DNA of 64,000 nt from FEN-1139 sp964396375 (GTDB taxonomy: Bacteria; Myxococcota_A; Polyangia; Polyangiales; Polyangiaceae): contig CAYNEY010000016.1 of the NCBI GenBank assembly GCA_964396375.1, positions 1 to 64,000 on the forward strand. Direction: 5' to 3'. Every line of letters starts with the position of its first letter. The stretch's first letter is position 1. Positions 53,342 to 62,244 of the stretch are shown piece after piece. The position numbers and the translations under genes are program-made. The notes beneath the pieces were generated by a model. The model was given only the letters and a program-made list of their open reading frames with translations, made no database searches and was not told the origin of the DNA.

Positions 53342-54201
53342 ACCTCATCATAAATCAGCGCGTCCTTGACGCCATGCATGTCGAGGCCACTCGGTACGCA
53401 GTGGAAACCGGTGGGATCTTGGTCGGCACGGACGAACACACCGTGACCGATCTGATCCCATCCGGGGAACGCGCCCACCGCACGGTCGCCAGCTACGAAC
53501 TCGACATTGACCACCTCCAGCCTCTGCTCGACCGGGCTTGCGACGCCGGGAAACGCTTCCTCGGGGTGTGGCATGTTCACCCGCGGGGAGTGTCTCGACT
53601 TTCAGAGATCGACCGATCAACCGCGCGAGCCATGCTTCGTGATCCTGAGTACCGGCTCGCCCGAGTGTTCCTCCCTCTCACGACGCGAACGACAAATGGG
53701 CTCGAGACACGATTCTTCGTGGCCGAGGGTGACGAGGCCCGGATCCGTGAAGTGGATTCGCTCATCATTCGCACCTCGACACGGACCAATCATCAGAGGG
53801 ACGAAGTAGGACATGTGTGGCATCGCCCTGACCAGAAACGCATTGCCAAGGATACGGCCATGCTCGTCAGTCGGGGATGGACGGTTTCAGTTCGGGAGCT
53901 GTCCGCAAACCAGGCCATCCGTTGCGAGCGGAGAGGGATTGCACTGTGGGCTGTTCTGCCTCCCGAGTACCCCCTGAACCCCCCTGACATCTACATCGAA
54001 GAGAATGGACGACTCACCGTCGTGCCCCATCACGAACTCCCAGAGACTCGGGCCTGGTCGAGTCAGCGGTCACTTGCCGAACTCATTCATCAAGCTGCCC
54101 GCTCGGTTGTTTCCGAGAGGGAAGCCTGGGAGCTCTTTCACCGTCGTCGACTTCGGCGACTCCTGTGCTCGGTATCTCAACTTCTGCGGAGAAAACCATG
54201 A
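53338..54201 (+). CDS. JAB/JAMM protease fused to a Cys-less E2-like domain
   Basis: 287 aa from ATG 53338, preceded by GGGAG. Residues 1-135 are a JAB metalloprotease with the whole JAMM site: E23 (VETGGILVG), H79-x-H81 (VWHVHPRG), S89 and D92 (SEID). Residues about 150-265 have E2-fold landmarks (IALWAVLPPEYPLNPPDIYI, then ENGRLTVVPHHELPET) but no Cys at the catalytic position, like eukaryotic UEV proteins. The enzyme would remove or mature a protein modifier, with the E2-like part guiding binding. Coupled to E1 by ATGA. Confidence 0.8.
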   Translation: MNLIINQRVLDAMHVEATRYAVETGGILVGTDEHTVTDLIPSGERAHRTVASYELDIDHLQPLLDRACDAGKRFLGVWHVHPRGVSRLSEIDRSTARAMLRDPEYRLARVFLPLTTRTTNGLETRFFVAEGDEARIREVDSLIIRTSTRTNHQRDEVGHVWHRPDQKRIAKDTAMLVSRGWTVSVRELSANQAIRCERRGIALWAVLPPEYPLNPPDIYIEENGRLTVVPHHELPETRAWSSQRSLAELIHQAARSVVSEREAWELFHRRRLRRLLCSVSQLLRRKP

Positions 54202-55031
54202 TCGACCAATTTCACGATCGCCACGAAGGACTCTTCGATCCCACCATTCTCGAGCGGAAACGCGTTCTCATCGTCGGAGCAGGCTCCGTTGGCGCGATGC
54301 TGGCGATGCTCCTGGTGCGTTCTGGGGTCCGTGATCTGACTGTCTTTGATTTTGACACGGTCTCTCCGTCAAACCTCTGTCGAACGCTGTACCGGCACGA
54401 TGATATCGGTCGTCCGAAGGTGGAAGCGCTCGAGGAACTCCTGGGCGAGGTTCGCTCGGAAGTGAAGGTGGATGCTCAGAATGTCGATCTCAGGGACCTC
54501 GATGACGATGCCCTCGTGAAACGCATTGGGGATGCTGACCTGGTGGTTGCCGTCACTGACCACCCGCCCACGCAACTGCGCCTCGGTGTGCTCTCGTACC
54601 ACCGGAAGCCCGCCGTGTTTTCTGGGATCTACGCCCGTGGCACAGGAGGCGAAGTGCTCTTCACCATCCCCAACGAGACCCCGTGCTACTCGTGCGTCAT
54701 GGGTTCGGTACGAGGTGGAAACGGTCCCGATCGTGGTCGAACCGAGTACGGGATCGAAACCGGGCAGCTTGCCTCCGAGCCAGCATTGGGCATCGACATC
54801 GCGCACGTCACCACATGCGCTGCCAAAATCGCTCTTGGCCTCCTCCTCAAGGACACGGGAGCCTCGGTCGCAAATGTCATCGATCCGAAGCGGAGCGTGC
54901 TCTTCGTGGGCAACAGTGTGGACTGGATCTGGAAGTCACCCCTCGAGAACCTCTGGGCTCGCGCCGATCGCCGCGACGACTGCGTCTGCCGGCTCGCCCC
55001 CGGAGCCTCGACTGCCGAGCTGATTGACTGA
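54198..55031 (+). CDS. E1-like adenylyltransferase (ThiF/MoeB family)
   Basis: 277 aa. Nucleotide-binding VGAGSVGAM (26-34), then FDFDTVSPSNLCR (50-62) and GRPKVEALEE, the ATP- and metal-binding elements of E1/ThiF; later CYSC near residue 163 and CVC near 264 resemble the zinc ligands of MoeB-type enzymes. It would adenylate the C-terminus of a modifier and pass it to the E2. Overlaps the JAB gene by ATGA. Confidence 0.85.
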   Translation: MIDQFHDRHEGLFDPTILERKRVLIVGAGSVGAMLAMLLVRSGVRDLTVFDFDTVSPSNLCRTLYRHDDIGRPKVEALEELLGEVRSEVKVDAQNVDLRDLDDDALVKRIGDADLVVAVTDHPPTQLRLGVLSYHRKPAVFSGIYARGTGGEVLFTIPNETPCYSCVMGSVRGGNGPDRGRTEYGIETGQLASEPALGIDIAHVTTCAAKIALGLLLKDTGASVANVIDPKRSVLFVGNSVDWIWKSPLENLWARADRRDDCVCRLAPGASTAELID

Positions 55032-55041
55032 GACTGGTCTC

Positions 55042-55224
55042 ATGGACGACTTCCTTTCCGCGTTCTGCTTCTCGCTGGTCTATTTCGGCGTGGGGTTCGT
55101 CCTGTATCGTCGGCGGTGGCCAGAGGGACTCTGGGCGTTGCGGTCTCGGCCGCGGGGCGAGCAGATTCGTCGGATTGGGAGGAAACGGGTTCTCCCCGTT
55201 CCTCATGGACGAAGGGGAGCATGA
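55042..55224 (+). CDS. small membrane protein upstream of ATPase
   Basis: 60 aa: one membrane segment (AFCFSLVYFGVGFVLY, about 7-22) and a strongly basic C-terminal half. Its stop overlaps the ATPase start by ATGA, so it is likely a membrane anchor or partner for that ATPase. Confidence 0.6.
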   Translation: MDDFLSAFCFSLVYFGVGFVLYRRRWPEGLWALRSRPRGEQIRRIGRKRVLPVPHGRRGA

Positions 55225-56951
55225 CCACTTATCTCGACTTTGCCCTCGGGCTTCGCCGCTTGTTCTGCCCTGACGACGAAGCACGAGGGCTTGCCTATGC
55301 CGCGTCCTCCGAGAAGGAGCGCGAGAACGCGGAGAGTGCTCGGATCGACGCACCTGTCCGGACGATGCGGGAGAGGGCACGAGCGGCGGGAAGAACTATC
55401 TGCCTCGGCACAGCGCTCTCGTCGGATGGACGTTCGTACTCGGTGCGCCTCCCGGAGGAGGATGTTCGCGGCGGCGGTCATTGGCTGGTCACCGGCGCCA
55501 CGGGCTCGGGGAAGAGCTACCTGGTTCTGGCGATCATCTTGCAGCTTCTCCGGAGTCGGCCATCTGGCCTCGTCATCATCGACATGAAGGGCGAGTTGGC
55601 TGGACTCCTCCGGGACATACTCATCCCGGGACTTGTGGGAGTCGGTGACGCTCCGGGATCGGCTCAGCTTCTCCGGCATCTCGCCGTGATCGCCCCGTTC
55701 GACGATGCGACGACGATTCCGTTCCAGTTGCTCACACGTGAGCCACGCCTTCCCATCGAAGTGCAGGCGCACGAAGTGGCCACAACTTTCGGTCGGACGG
55801 TTGCGAGCGACTTGGGACCGCTTCAGCAGCACCTCTTCCGTCACGCTCTCATGTTGGCAATCGACGTCGGTCTGACACTTCCCGATGTGGCTGAGCTGCT
55901 TCGAGACCAAACACTTCTTCGCGGGGCGCTCGAGCGGACCTCGCTCGAAGAGACGAGGCGGTACTTCGCCGCCCAATTTGGCAGGGAGCGAGGCACGTCT
56001 GTTGCTGGGCTCCTCAGTCGGCTCGACTCCATCACCATGTACCCGTCCCTCCGTAGGATGCTTCGAGCTTCCGGCATGGTTCGATTCGACCGGATGCTCG
56101 AGACTGCTGTCACCGTCGTAGATCTCGGAGGAGCTCCGGCCGGGATGTCGGAGCTCTCACGCTTCTTCGGACAGCTCATCTTCAACAAGCTGACCAGGGC
56201 CATCTTCGCCCGGCGAGTCGAACGGAGCACACCGCCCGTCGCCATCATTGCTGACGAGTTCCAGCAACTCCTCACCTCGGAGGTGGCCCGAGACTTCGAG
56301 CGGATTCTGACACTGGCGCGCTCTCAGAGGGTCTTCCTGTGGTCGGTCTTCCAGCAGGCGGCCCAGGTGGAGGCGGTCTCTCCCACCCTACTCAGAATCC
56401 TTCGAACGAACACCAACTACCAGCTCCTGATGCGGTCAGATCTCGAAGATGCCCGCACTCTCGCACACGTCCTCCCGACGACGGGGACGGCCTTGCGTCC
56501 GCGCGACGGTTTTCCCGATCCGAGAACTACTCCCGCCACCATGACGGTTGACGAGGAGAGACGGAAGCTTCTCGAGATGGTCCCTTCGATGCCAGATCGG
56601 GTGGGTTGGTTCTGGGAACGCCGAGCCCCGCATCCCGCACTTCTTCTGCGCTCGGCACGGCTCGATATTGATGGCGGTCGGCAGGCGGCGAAGCGTCTTT
56701 CTCCAGAACTCCGGAAGGTTATTCGGAACGGCGTTCTGGCCATCTCCCCTGACGAACTCGAGCGATCCGAGCGAGACCACCGTGCGCGGCGAGACAGCTT
56801 GGCAACTCGCGCCAATCCCGATTCCACTGCCGAAGCAACCACTGTCCCGAGCACTCTGGAGAACCCTCTGGCCGACGAGCAGGAGCCTGTTCCTCACTCC
56901 AGTCGACCGCCACGGCCACGCCGTGCGAATCGACGCCCGTCGGTTGGATAG
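55221..56951 (+). CDS. HerA/TraG-type ATPase (coupling-protein-like)
   Basis: 576 aa. Walker A GATGSGKS at 92-99; VIIDMKGE after the second strand; Walker B AIIADEF with D345-E346; SVFQQAAQVEAVSPTLLRIL is the trans-acting region. The C-terminal ~90 residues are charged and Pro/Arg-rich. It belongs to the same broad class as the 24126 gene but is longer and clearly a different lineage. In the operon it could move DNA through a transfer channel, with the small upstream protein as membrane anchor. Confidence 0.85.
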   Translation: MTTYLDFALGLRRLFCPDDEARGLAYAASSEKERENAESARIDAPVRTMRERARAAGRTICLGTALSSDGRSYSVRLPEEDVRGGGHWLVTGATGSGKSYLVLAIILQLLRSRPSGLVIIDMKGELAGLLRDILIPGLVGVGDAPGSAQLLRHLAVIAPFDDATTIPFQLLTREPRLPIEVQAHEVATTFGRTVASDLGPLQQHLFRHALMLAIDVGLTLPDVAELLRDQTLLRGALERTSLEETRRYFAAQFGRERGTSVAGLLSRLDSITMYPSLRRMLRASGMVRFDRMLETAVTVVDLGGAPAGMSELSRFFGQLIFNKLTRAIFARRVERSTPPVAIIADEFQQLLTSEVARDFERILTLARSQRVFLWSVFQQAAQVEAVSPTLLRILRTNTNYQLLMRSDLEDARTLAHVLPTTGTALRPRDGFPDPRTTPATMTVDEERRKLLEMVPSMPDRVGWFWERRAPHPALLLRSARLDIDGGRQAAKRLSPELRKVIRNGVLAISPDELERSERDHRARRDSLATRANPDSTAEATTVPSTLENPLADEQEPVPHSSRPPRPRRANRRPSVG

Positions 56952-56961
56952 CGAGACAATC

Positions 56962-57312
56962 ATGAGCAACGGACTTCTCGACTGGTGCACCAAGCTCACG
57001 TTCCGGCTCATCGGAACCACCCTGTGGGTTGCGCTTGTGGCTCCATGGGTGACCTTGGCCATCCTGAGGATCTGCATCCTCAACTCCGGTTTGGTTCTTC
57101 GAGTTTTGCGACAACTGAGACCGGTGTTCGCGACCCATCTCCATTGCCCCAGCCACCATCGCTCTGCCTTGCATGGGGTCTTTGAGTGCCGAGCTTGTGG
57201 GAGTCTCTTCGGTGGATGGGCGTTTCAACGCTGCCCGATCTGCGGTGACGTGTCCGTCGGGTACGTCGCCTGCGAGCATTGTGGGATGGCGGTGAAGAAT
57301 CCGTTTCTGTGA
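56962..57312 (+). CDS. membrane protein with C-terminal zinc ribbon
   Basis: 116 aa. A long hydrophobic stretch (about 12-45: LIGTTLWVALVAPWVTLAIL) is followed by a zinc-ribbon region with three CxxC pairs (CRAC, CPIC, CEHC). Only 10 bases after the ATPase stop, so in the same operon. Zinc ribbons of this kind bind nucleic acid or protein; the role is not known. Confidence 0.65.
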   Translation: MSNGLLDWCTKLTFRLIGTTLWVALVAPWVTLAILRICILNSGLVLRVLRQLRPVFATHLHCPSHHRSALHGVFECRACGSLFGGWAFQRCPICGDVSVGYVACEHCGMAVKNPFL

Positions 57313-57467
57313 CACTGCGGCCGCCGAATCCCAATGGTCTCGGATGGCTAGGGTTGCGTCAACGACAGCGCCAGAAAGTTAATGTTCGCTCACCCGAGAA
57401 CGTGTTAGGCTCAGTGCCAAGCATTCCTCTTCGAATTGCCTGACGAGTCACTCAGTCAGTCGCCACG

Positions 57468-58190
57468 CTATCGCACTCGTCCTTCGTTAGGACTCAGAAA
57501 CGACAGCTGGTAGGAATCGTTGGGTAGACGCCTCCTCTTTTGGGGCACGGCTGGATCCGGCGTCTGAGCCATGTTGCTTGCGAGCGTGTATGAAGAAGCG
57601 GATACGTTAGCACCACGACAAGAGGCGAATGCGATCACCTCAAAGGCAGGGTGAAAGTCAGAGAGACTCTCAGCTAGTAGTTCTCGCTCGGAACCGAAAT
57701 GGGTTGCCTGACGTCCCAGAAGCAATACGGGCCCCTGATGGAGGAAGGCGGAGATGCGTCGGAGAATAACGGCACATCTCTCGCGCAAATGGGTCTTGTA
57801 GTCCTGCATAACCAAATGCGGATTGGTCGATCGTCCCACAAAGGGGTTGGCGAGCTCGTGGAATCGGAGATACTCGATTCCGAGGTTACGAAACGTGCTT
57901 TCTACTATATCTGGAGTGAACCCGCGCCCTCGGAAAGACGCCAGAAGGCGAATGTCTACCAAACGCCGAGTACCGGACGAAACCAGAATCTGCCTCAAGC
58001 TGTTGAAGTCTAGTGAATCGAACCCCACACTGAGCAGGCACCCGTGGCTTCCTGTCTCTCCCCAGCCACCCAGGAGAAGTTGTTCGTATTTGGCCTCGGG
58101 CGGTGGAATAAGGGCGAGGTCTGGGGGCGAGGAGACGTGGCGCTCACCGCCACCCTCGACGACGAAGAATCGACGTCGGAGTTCGGTCAT
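57468..58190 (-). CDS. DUF488-family protein coupled to dCTP deaminase
   Basis: 240 aa. The DUF488 pattern is visible: SVGFDSLDFNSLRQILVSSG, RLVDIRLLASFRGRGFTPD, LGIEYLRFHELANPF, and YKTHLRERCAVILRR. The N-terminal ~45 residues are specific to this protein. DUF488 proteins are small soluble proteins of unknown activity. Its start overlaps the deaminase stop by ATGA, so the two are made together, which suggests a role in the same defence pathway. Confidence 0.78.
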   Translation of the reverse strand: MTELRRRFFVVEGGGERHVSSPPDLALIPPPEAKYEQLLLGGWGETGSHGCLLSVGFDSLDFNSLRQILVSSGTRRLVDIRLLASFRGRGFTPDIVESTFRNLGIEYLRFHELANPFVGRSTNPHLVMQDYKTHLRERCAVILRRISAFLHQGPVLLLGRQATHFGSERELLAESLSDFHPAFEVIAFASCRGANVSASSYTLASNMAQTPDPAVPQKRRRLPNDSYQLSFLSPNEGRVR

Positions 58191-59764
58191 GACGTGCTTT
58201 CTCCGGTTGTTGTCTCGACGTGCTTCGCGATCAGTTGCTCAAATTCCAGGTGAGACTTGGTGAAGATGGGATCCGTGTGCAGTGCATCTGACTCAACGCA
58301 TAGATGAAGTCGCCCATCTTTCTTCAGTTCGGTCCGCTTCTCAAAGAGAACCGAGTATCGACGAGGCGCGACTCCAGTGAATAGTCGCAAGTGGACGTGA
58401 GAGGAGTCTCTTTCTGGAGGAACGGTGCTCTCCACGATTGTGTCGTCATGGAGCTCGACCGCTCGGCTCTTGAGATACGGCTCAATGTAAACCACGTCTC
58501 GAATTCCGGCGGCTACTATATGCCTCGCGCAGCTATGGCACGGATAGGTCGTACAGTAGAGTGTGCCTTCACGCGTTGAGGCTGCTCCCGAGCGCGCCAG
58601 ACTCACGATGGCGTCCATCTCCGCGTGTACTGCCCGAGAGAACTCGATCAGATCGTTGAGTGGGGTCTGCTGGAGGGCACTTGCGATGTCGTCATCTGAG
58701 GCTTTGGCAGCCAAGACACCCGCTTCTCGGAGCTTCTTGATTGCCTCCGCAAGAATCGCCTTCTTCACCTTGTCATTACGGCAGAACCCTGATGGTTCGT
58801 CGTCAGCTGGCTTTGGGTAGCAGAAACACCGGTGATCGTTCGTGTCTCCGGTCTCAGATTCCTCGTAGACACCGCCCCCATACCGCGGAACATCATTTGT
58901 CCCAGTCGCGATCAGCTGTCCGTCAGGAGACAGAATGGCAGCGCCAACCTGTCGCGAGATGCAGGACGAACGAAGGCTAGCCGTCCATGCTGCATACATA
59001 CCGCGCTCGTCGCGGGTTGGGCGAACGACTTCGGTACCGAAGACAATCTGGAGGAATCTCGCGAGCGATTGATCGAGCGGGCCTGGACCTCCGGCAGATA
59101 CGACCGCTTCATTATTCACGAAGAAGTCCCCAGCCTGAAGAGTCTTTCGGACATGCTGACCGAACCCGGGTCTTTGCGCCTCATCGCGACGCATCAGTTC
59201 CGGAACGTCGGCCTGATCGGTCTTGTACTTGCTGCGAAGTCGTGACCTGCGGAGCTCTGGGCCGCACACGACACTCACGGTGTAGAACGAACGTCCATAA
59301 ACCTTTCGCAGAGCGTCGACCTCGACTGGATTCTTGATACTGTCGATAAGGAAAGCGAGGCGCGTGTCGACACCAACGCGTTGCCGTTGATCATACATGT
59401 ACTTGATCGCAAGAGCCGCAGTGAATGTTCCACCATACTGCTCCCGCAACCAGTTGCCGGCCTCCTGAAGACGCATCGTGCGTTTTGCCGAAGGCGATGG
59501 AAGCGTGACAAGGTCAGTCCATCGCGTGGAGTCGATCAGAGTTGCGGCGTCTGCAATTAGCTTGCTGAGCTTGACTATCACAGGTTCGTAGTGGTGAGAC
59601 CTCAGTCCATCGGCCAGTGCTTGAGCGACCCAGCTTGCTCCAGCTCCTGCATGGCCAACTACAGCGAAGACTAGGTCGTGCGACGTGGCTTTCGAAAGAG
59701 CATCCCCGATGCTGTCTGAGGGCGCTGGTGCCGATTCGGCTTGTTGGAGGACAGGCAGTGCCAT
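58187..59764 (-). CDS. anti-phage dCTP/dCMP deaminase (AvcD-like)
   Basis: 525 aa combining an N-terminal P-loop kinase-like domain (about 30-240) and a C-terminal cytidine deaminase domain. The zinc site is complete: H380-A-E382 (HAEMDAIVSL) and C409-x2-C412 (YPCHSCARH). The P-loop reads GHAGAGAS (37-44), with Ala43 in place of the catalytic Lys. This layout matches the AvcD/dCTP-deaminase defence family, which depletes cytidine deoxynucleotides when phage shuts off transcription, normally held inactive by an adjacent RNA. The RNA would be expected at 59.8-60.2 kb but cannot be identified by eye. Confidence 0.85.
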   Translation of the reverse strand: MALPVLQQAESAPAPSDSIGDALSKATSHDLVFAVVGHAGAGASWVAQALADGLRSHHYEPVIVKLSKLIADAATLIDSTRWTDLVTLPSPSAKRTMRLQEAGNWLREQYGGTFTAALAIKYMYDQRQRVGVDTRLAFLIDSIKNPVEVDALRKVYGRSFYTVSVVCGPELRRSRLRSKYKTDQADVPELMRRDEAQRPGFGQHVRKTLQAGDFFVNNEAVVSAGGPGPLDQSLARFLQIVFGTEVVRPTRDERGMYAAWTASLRSSCISRQVGAAILSPDGQLIATGTNDVPRYGGGVYEESETGDTNDHRCFCYPKPADDEPSGFCRNDKVKKAILAEAIKKLREAGVLAAKASDDDIASALQQTPLNDLIEFSRAVHAEMDAIVSLARSGAASTREGTLYCTTYPCHSCARHIVAAGIRDVVYIEPYLKSRAVELHDDTIVESTVPPERDSSHVHLRLFTGVAPRRYSVLFEKRTELKKDGRLHLCVESDALHTDPIFTKSHLEFEQLIAKHVETTTGESTS

Positions 59765-60264
59765 GGTGACGGCGGCGCTGTGTAGTGGTTTTAGGTCGCT
59801 GACGCCAAGTCTACGGATTTTTCTCGTTCGGTGGTGCCCTTTTGCGCCAAGTTCTCACCGAGCTCCCGCAGGCGTGACCGCGAAAACGCGACCAGATATG
59901 GGATGGGCGGCTGGTCGGACGCTTCGCTCCGCCAGGGGTGTTGGCTAGTATCGACGTGTGCCGTGCAGGAGAGGTCGACATCGACTGGACTTCGGTCGCT
60001 CATCTGCCAGAGCGGACGGCTGCCACTGAAGACAAGCGGTGTCCCGGGTCGGATGACAGTACTCCACCGCTGGTGAGCAGAGTCGCCTCCTCACCATGGA
60101 CGCCCAGCGGGCACGATGACGATAGGAGAGCCACTCTGCCGTTTGTGAAACGCACGCCGCGCCTGATGCATGGAGCCTATCGTGGCTATCGAGACTCCCA
60201 GAAACGAGGATGACCGGACTGTCCGATCGCTCTTGGCTCGCACGCTCGAACTCGACACGTTGCT
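59765..60264. other. intergenic region upstream of deaminase
   Basis: About 500 bp between the minus-strand deaminase and the plus-strand HARE-HTH gene. No convincing reading frame. By analogy with AvcI, a regulatory RNA could be encoded here, but I see no proof. Confidence 0.35.
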
Positions 60265-60543
60265 ATGCCTAAACGATCACGCTCCGCATCTCATCCCGCA
60301 AGAACCGCCGCTCATCCTCCCTGGCGGGCCATTGTCTTCGAAGCTCTTCTCGGCCTTGGTGGCAGCTCCAACCTCCAGATGCTGTACGCCGCGGTTCGAA
60401 GGAAGCTCCCGAAGGTCCATGGTAACCACCATGTGGAGGCCAAAGTGCGGCAGGTTCTGCAGAAGGATGACAGATTCGAACGGGTCCGAAAGGGTGTCTG
60501 GCGAATTCGTTCGTCAGGTGCCGCGAAGGAGATCGGAAGTTGA
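60265..60543 (+). CDS. HARE-HTH-like winged-helix protein
   Basis: 92 aa. A basic N-terminus precedes a winged-helix domain of the HARE-HTH/RNA polymerase delta type: AIVFEALLGLGGSSNLQML, KVRQVLQKDDRFERVRKGVW. Such domains read DNA modification or assist RNA polymerase. The start is uncertain. It may regulate the transfer or deaminase genes nearby. Confidence 0.6.
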   Translation: MPKRSRSASHPARTAAHPPWRAIVFEALLGLGGSSNLQMLYAAVRRKLPKVHGNHHVEAKVRQVLQKDDRFERVRKGVWRIRSSGAAKEIGS

Positions 60544-60725
60544 ACGCCACGTTCGAGGAGTCGAACGAACCCACACCGGAAATCGCCGAACACGCGAGTT
60601 CGAGCGAGTGCTACGAGCGAGACGACTGTCTCGTCATGCGTCTGAAGTGACTTCCTGGCGCCATCCTTGAGGAGAGAGCGCAGGCCGAGGGCACTTTCGC
60701 CCCAGTGATAACGGATGCCGTGCCC

Positions 60726-60869
60726 ATGCCCCACGACCTCTCGTCGTTCGGCGATTTCCACCCCTACTTCCGGAGTGTCGAAACCGTGAAGAACATCTCA
60801 GTCGAGAAACTGCTCTTCCTTCTCTTCGTCACAGCCTGTCTCTACGTATGGATCGCATCGGCCAAATAG
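60726..60869 (+). CDS. 47-aa tail-anchored protein
   Basis: A reading frame below usual gene-finding size: MPHDLSSFGDFHPYFRSVET followed by a hydrophobic C-terminal segment (LLFLLFVTACLYVWIASAK). It overlaps the replication-relaxation start by 22 bases, as do other element genes here. A single membrane helix at the C-terminus suggests a tail-anchored or inner-membrane peptide. Confidence 0.5.
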   Translation: MPHDLSSFGDFHPYFRSVETVKNISVEKLLFLLFVTACLYVWIASAK

Positions 60870-61744
60870 CAAAGAGCCCCTCCAGCACGGAGGACAGCCT
60901 TCCACTCCGGCGCGCCTCTCGAAAGGCTCGGGTCCGAGGTCGAGGACTGAGACTCCAGGAACGTGACGTCGACATCCTTCTCGCGCTCTCCAAGATGTGG
61001 CTTCTCCGAACCTCCGACATTGGCAGGCTGTTCTTCGAAGCCACCGGCACCTGCCAGAAGCGCCTCCGAAAACTCTACGACGCCGGCCTCGTGCGGGCGG
61101 TGGTTACCGATCTGGCCGAGGAGAACCGCTACGCCATCACCCGGTTCGGCTACGCCTTCCTCGAGAAGGCTGCCGAGGGGACGCCTCTCCCGCCATATCG
61201 GCCACCTCCCCGGGTTGACGGCCGGAGCGTGTTGCATCTCGATCTTCTGAACCGGTATCGGGTTGCGCTTGCCACCGGAGCTGCGGAGAACGGCGCCTGT
61301 CTCAAGGCCTTTCGCCCCGAGTGGGAACTCCGCTCCGAGAACCCCGAGGCCAAGGTCGTCCCCGACGCCGTCTGCCGGCTCACGACGGCAGAGGGAGTGT
61401 CGTGGGAGCTCTGCATTGAGGCGGACGCTGGCTCCGAGGCTCCGGGGGTCGTGACGAGGAAGCTTGGTCGGTATGCCGAGCAGCTGAGGGAGGGGCCCGT
61501 CTTCGAGACGAAGCGCCCGTTCATCATCATCGTGACCGCCACCGAGCGGCGGGCGCGCACCCTCGGTCGTGCCGCCCACCGTGATGGTCAAGGTGCTCAC
61601 GTCGCACTCGGACCCATTCGGCACGTCGTGGTGGACGGGGGACTGACGACAGGGTTGGCGATTCCGTCGGATCTGGCGGATGAGGGAACGAAGGGAACCG
61701 TCGCCTTCCGAAGGGGACTGCTGGGAGTGAGAAAGAACGCGTGA
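60848..61744 (+). CDS. replication-relaxation family protein
   Basis: 298 aa. Winged-helix N-terminus (LQERDVDILLALSKMWLLRT, IGRLFFEATGTCQKRLRKLY) followed by a nuclease-like alpha/beta region with VPDAVCRLTTAEGVSWELCIEADAGSE and a segment ending PFIIIVTATERRARTLG. This is the clearer of the two replication-relaxation proteins in the window and lies downstream of the coupling ATPase, as in element A. A hairpin follows the gene. Confidence 0.78.
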   Translation: MDRIGQIAKSPSSTEDSLPLRRASRKARVRGRGLRLQERDVDILLALSKMWLLRTSDIGRLFFEATGTCQKRLRKLYDAGLVRAVVTDLAEENRYAITRFGYAFLEKAAEGTPLPPYRPPPRVDGRSVLHLDLLNRYRVALATGAAENGACLKAFRPEWELRSENPEAKVVPDAVCRLTTAEGVSWELCIEADAGSEAPGVVTRKLGRYAEQLREGPVFETKRPFIIIVTATERRARTLGRAAHRDGQGAHVALGPIRHVVVDGGLTTGLAIPSDLADEGTKGTVAFRRGLLGVRKNA

Positions 61745-62244
61745 CCAGGGGCACTTTGTCCGATCTGACAGTTTGCCAACTATCCGGAATCGCTTGGATA
61801 TATCGGAATTGTCCCCGCGTTACTGCCGCGCGAACTCGTAACGCGGGGACGTTGCGAAGTAGCCCGTCACGGCTTCGGTGGTCCGACCCTGACCCACTCC
61901 CGCCCAGGCTTCTGGGTAGGTGGCATCTTCGGATCGCGTGGCTCAATCGTGACTACCCGCGGGTTTTGGCATGTGCCTATCCTGTTGCTGGAGGGGGCGA
62001 TTCCCCGCACCCTCCAAGCTGAGTACGAACTGCGGGTGCGCAAGGGGTGGAAAAAGGATTTCTCACCAGGCCCGCTCCACAAACCGACGGGATGGGAACG
62101 GGTAACGGGGCCCGTTTCCGGGAAACGCCCAATCCGTCTGAGGCATGGATCGGAACGAGACTCCGCTCTCATGGTCACCGCCGTCGCCAACGCTGGCAGG
62201 CAAGAGGGTCCAGACCGAATCTGATTCTCTAACCATCAAACAAT
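61745..62244. other. intergenic region
   Basis: About 500 bp without a well-supported gene; frames on both strands have balanced but uncharacteristic composition. It contains the 13-bp hairpin at 61811-61850. Confidence 0.35.
61811..61850 (+). terminator. 13-bp perfect hairpin
   Basis: GTCCCCGCGTTAC at 61811-61823 and its exact complement at 61838-61850 form a strong stem, about 65 bases after the replication-relaxation stop. No T-run follows, so it may be a Rho-independent-like or protein-binding site. Confidence 0.5.

Noticed and set aside
62092..62115. GAACGGGTAACGGGG as a second tRNA-Gly attachment copy
   Set aside because: Shares only a short run with the tRNA fragment; T-loop and acceptor sequence do not match.
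61949..62224. 91-codon plus-strand frame after the replication-relaxation gene
   Set aside because: No ribosome-binding site, and an equally long frame on the other strand; neither resembles a known family.
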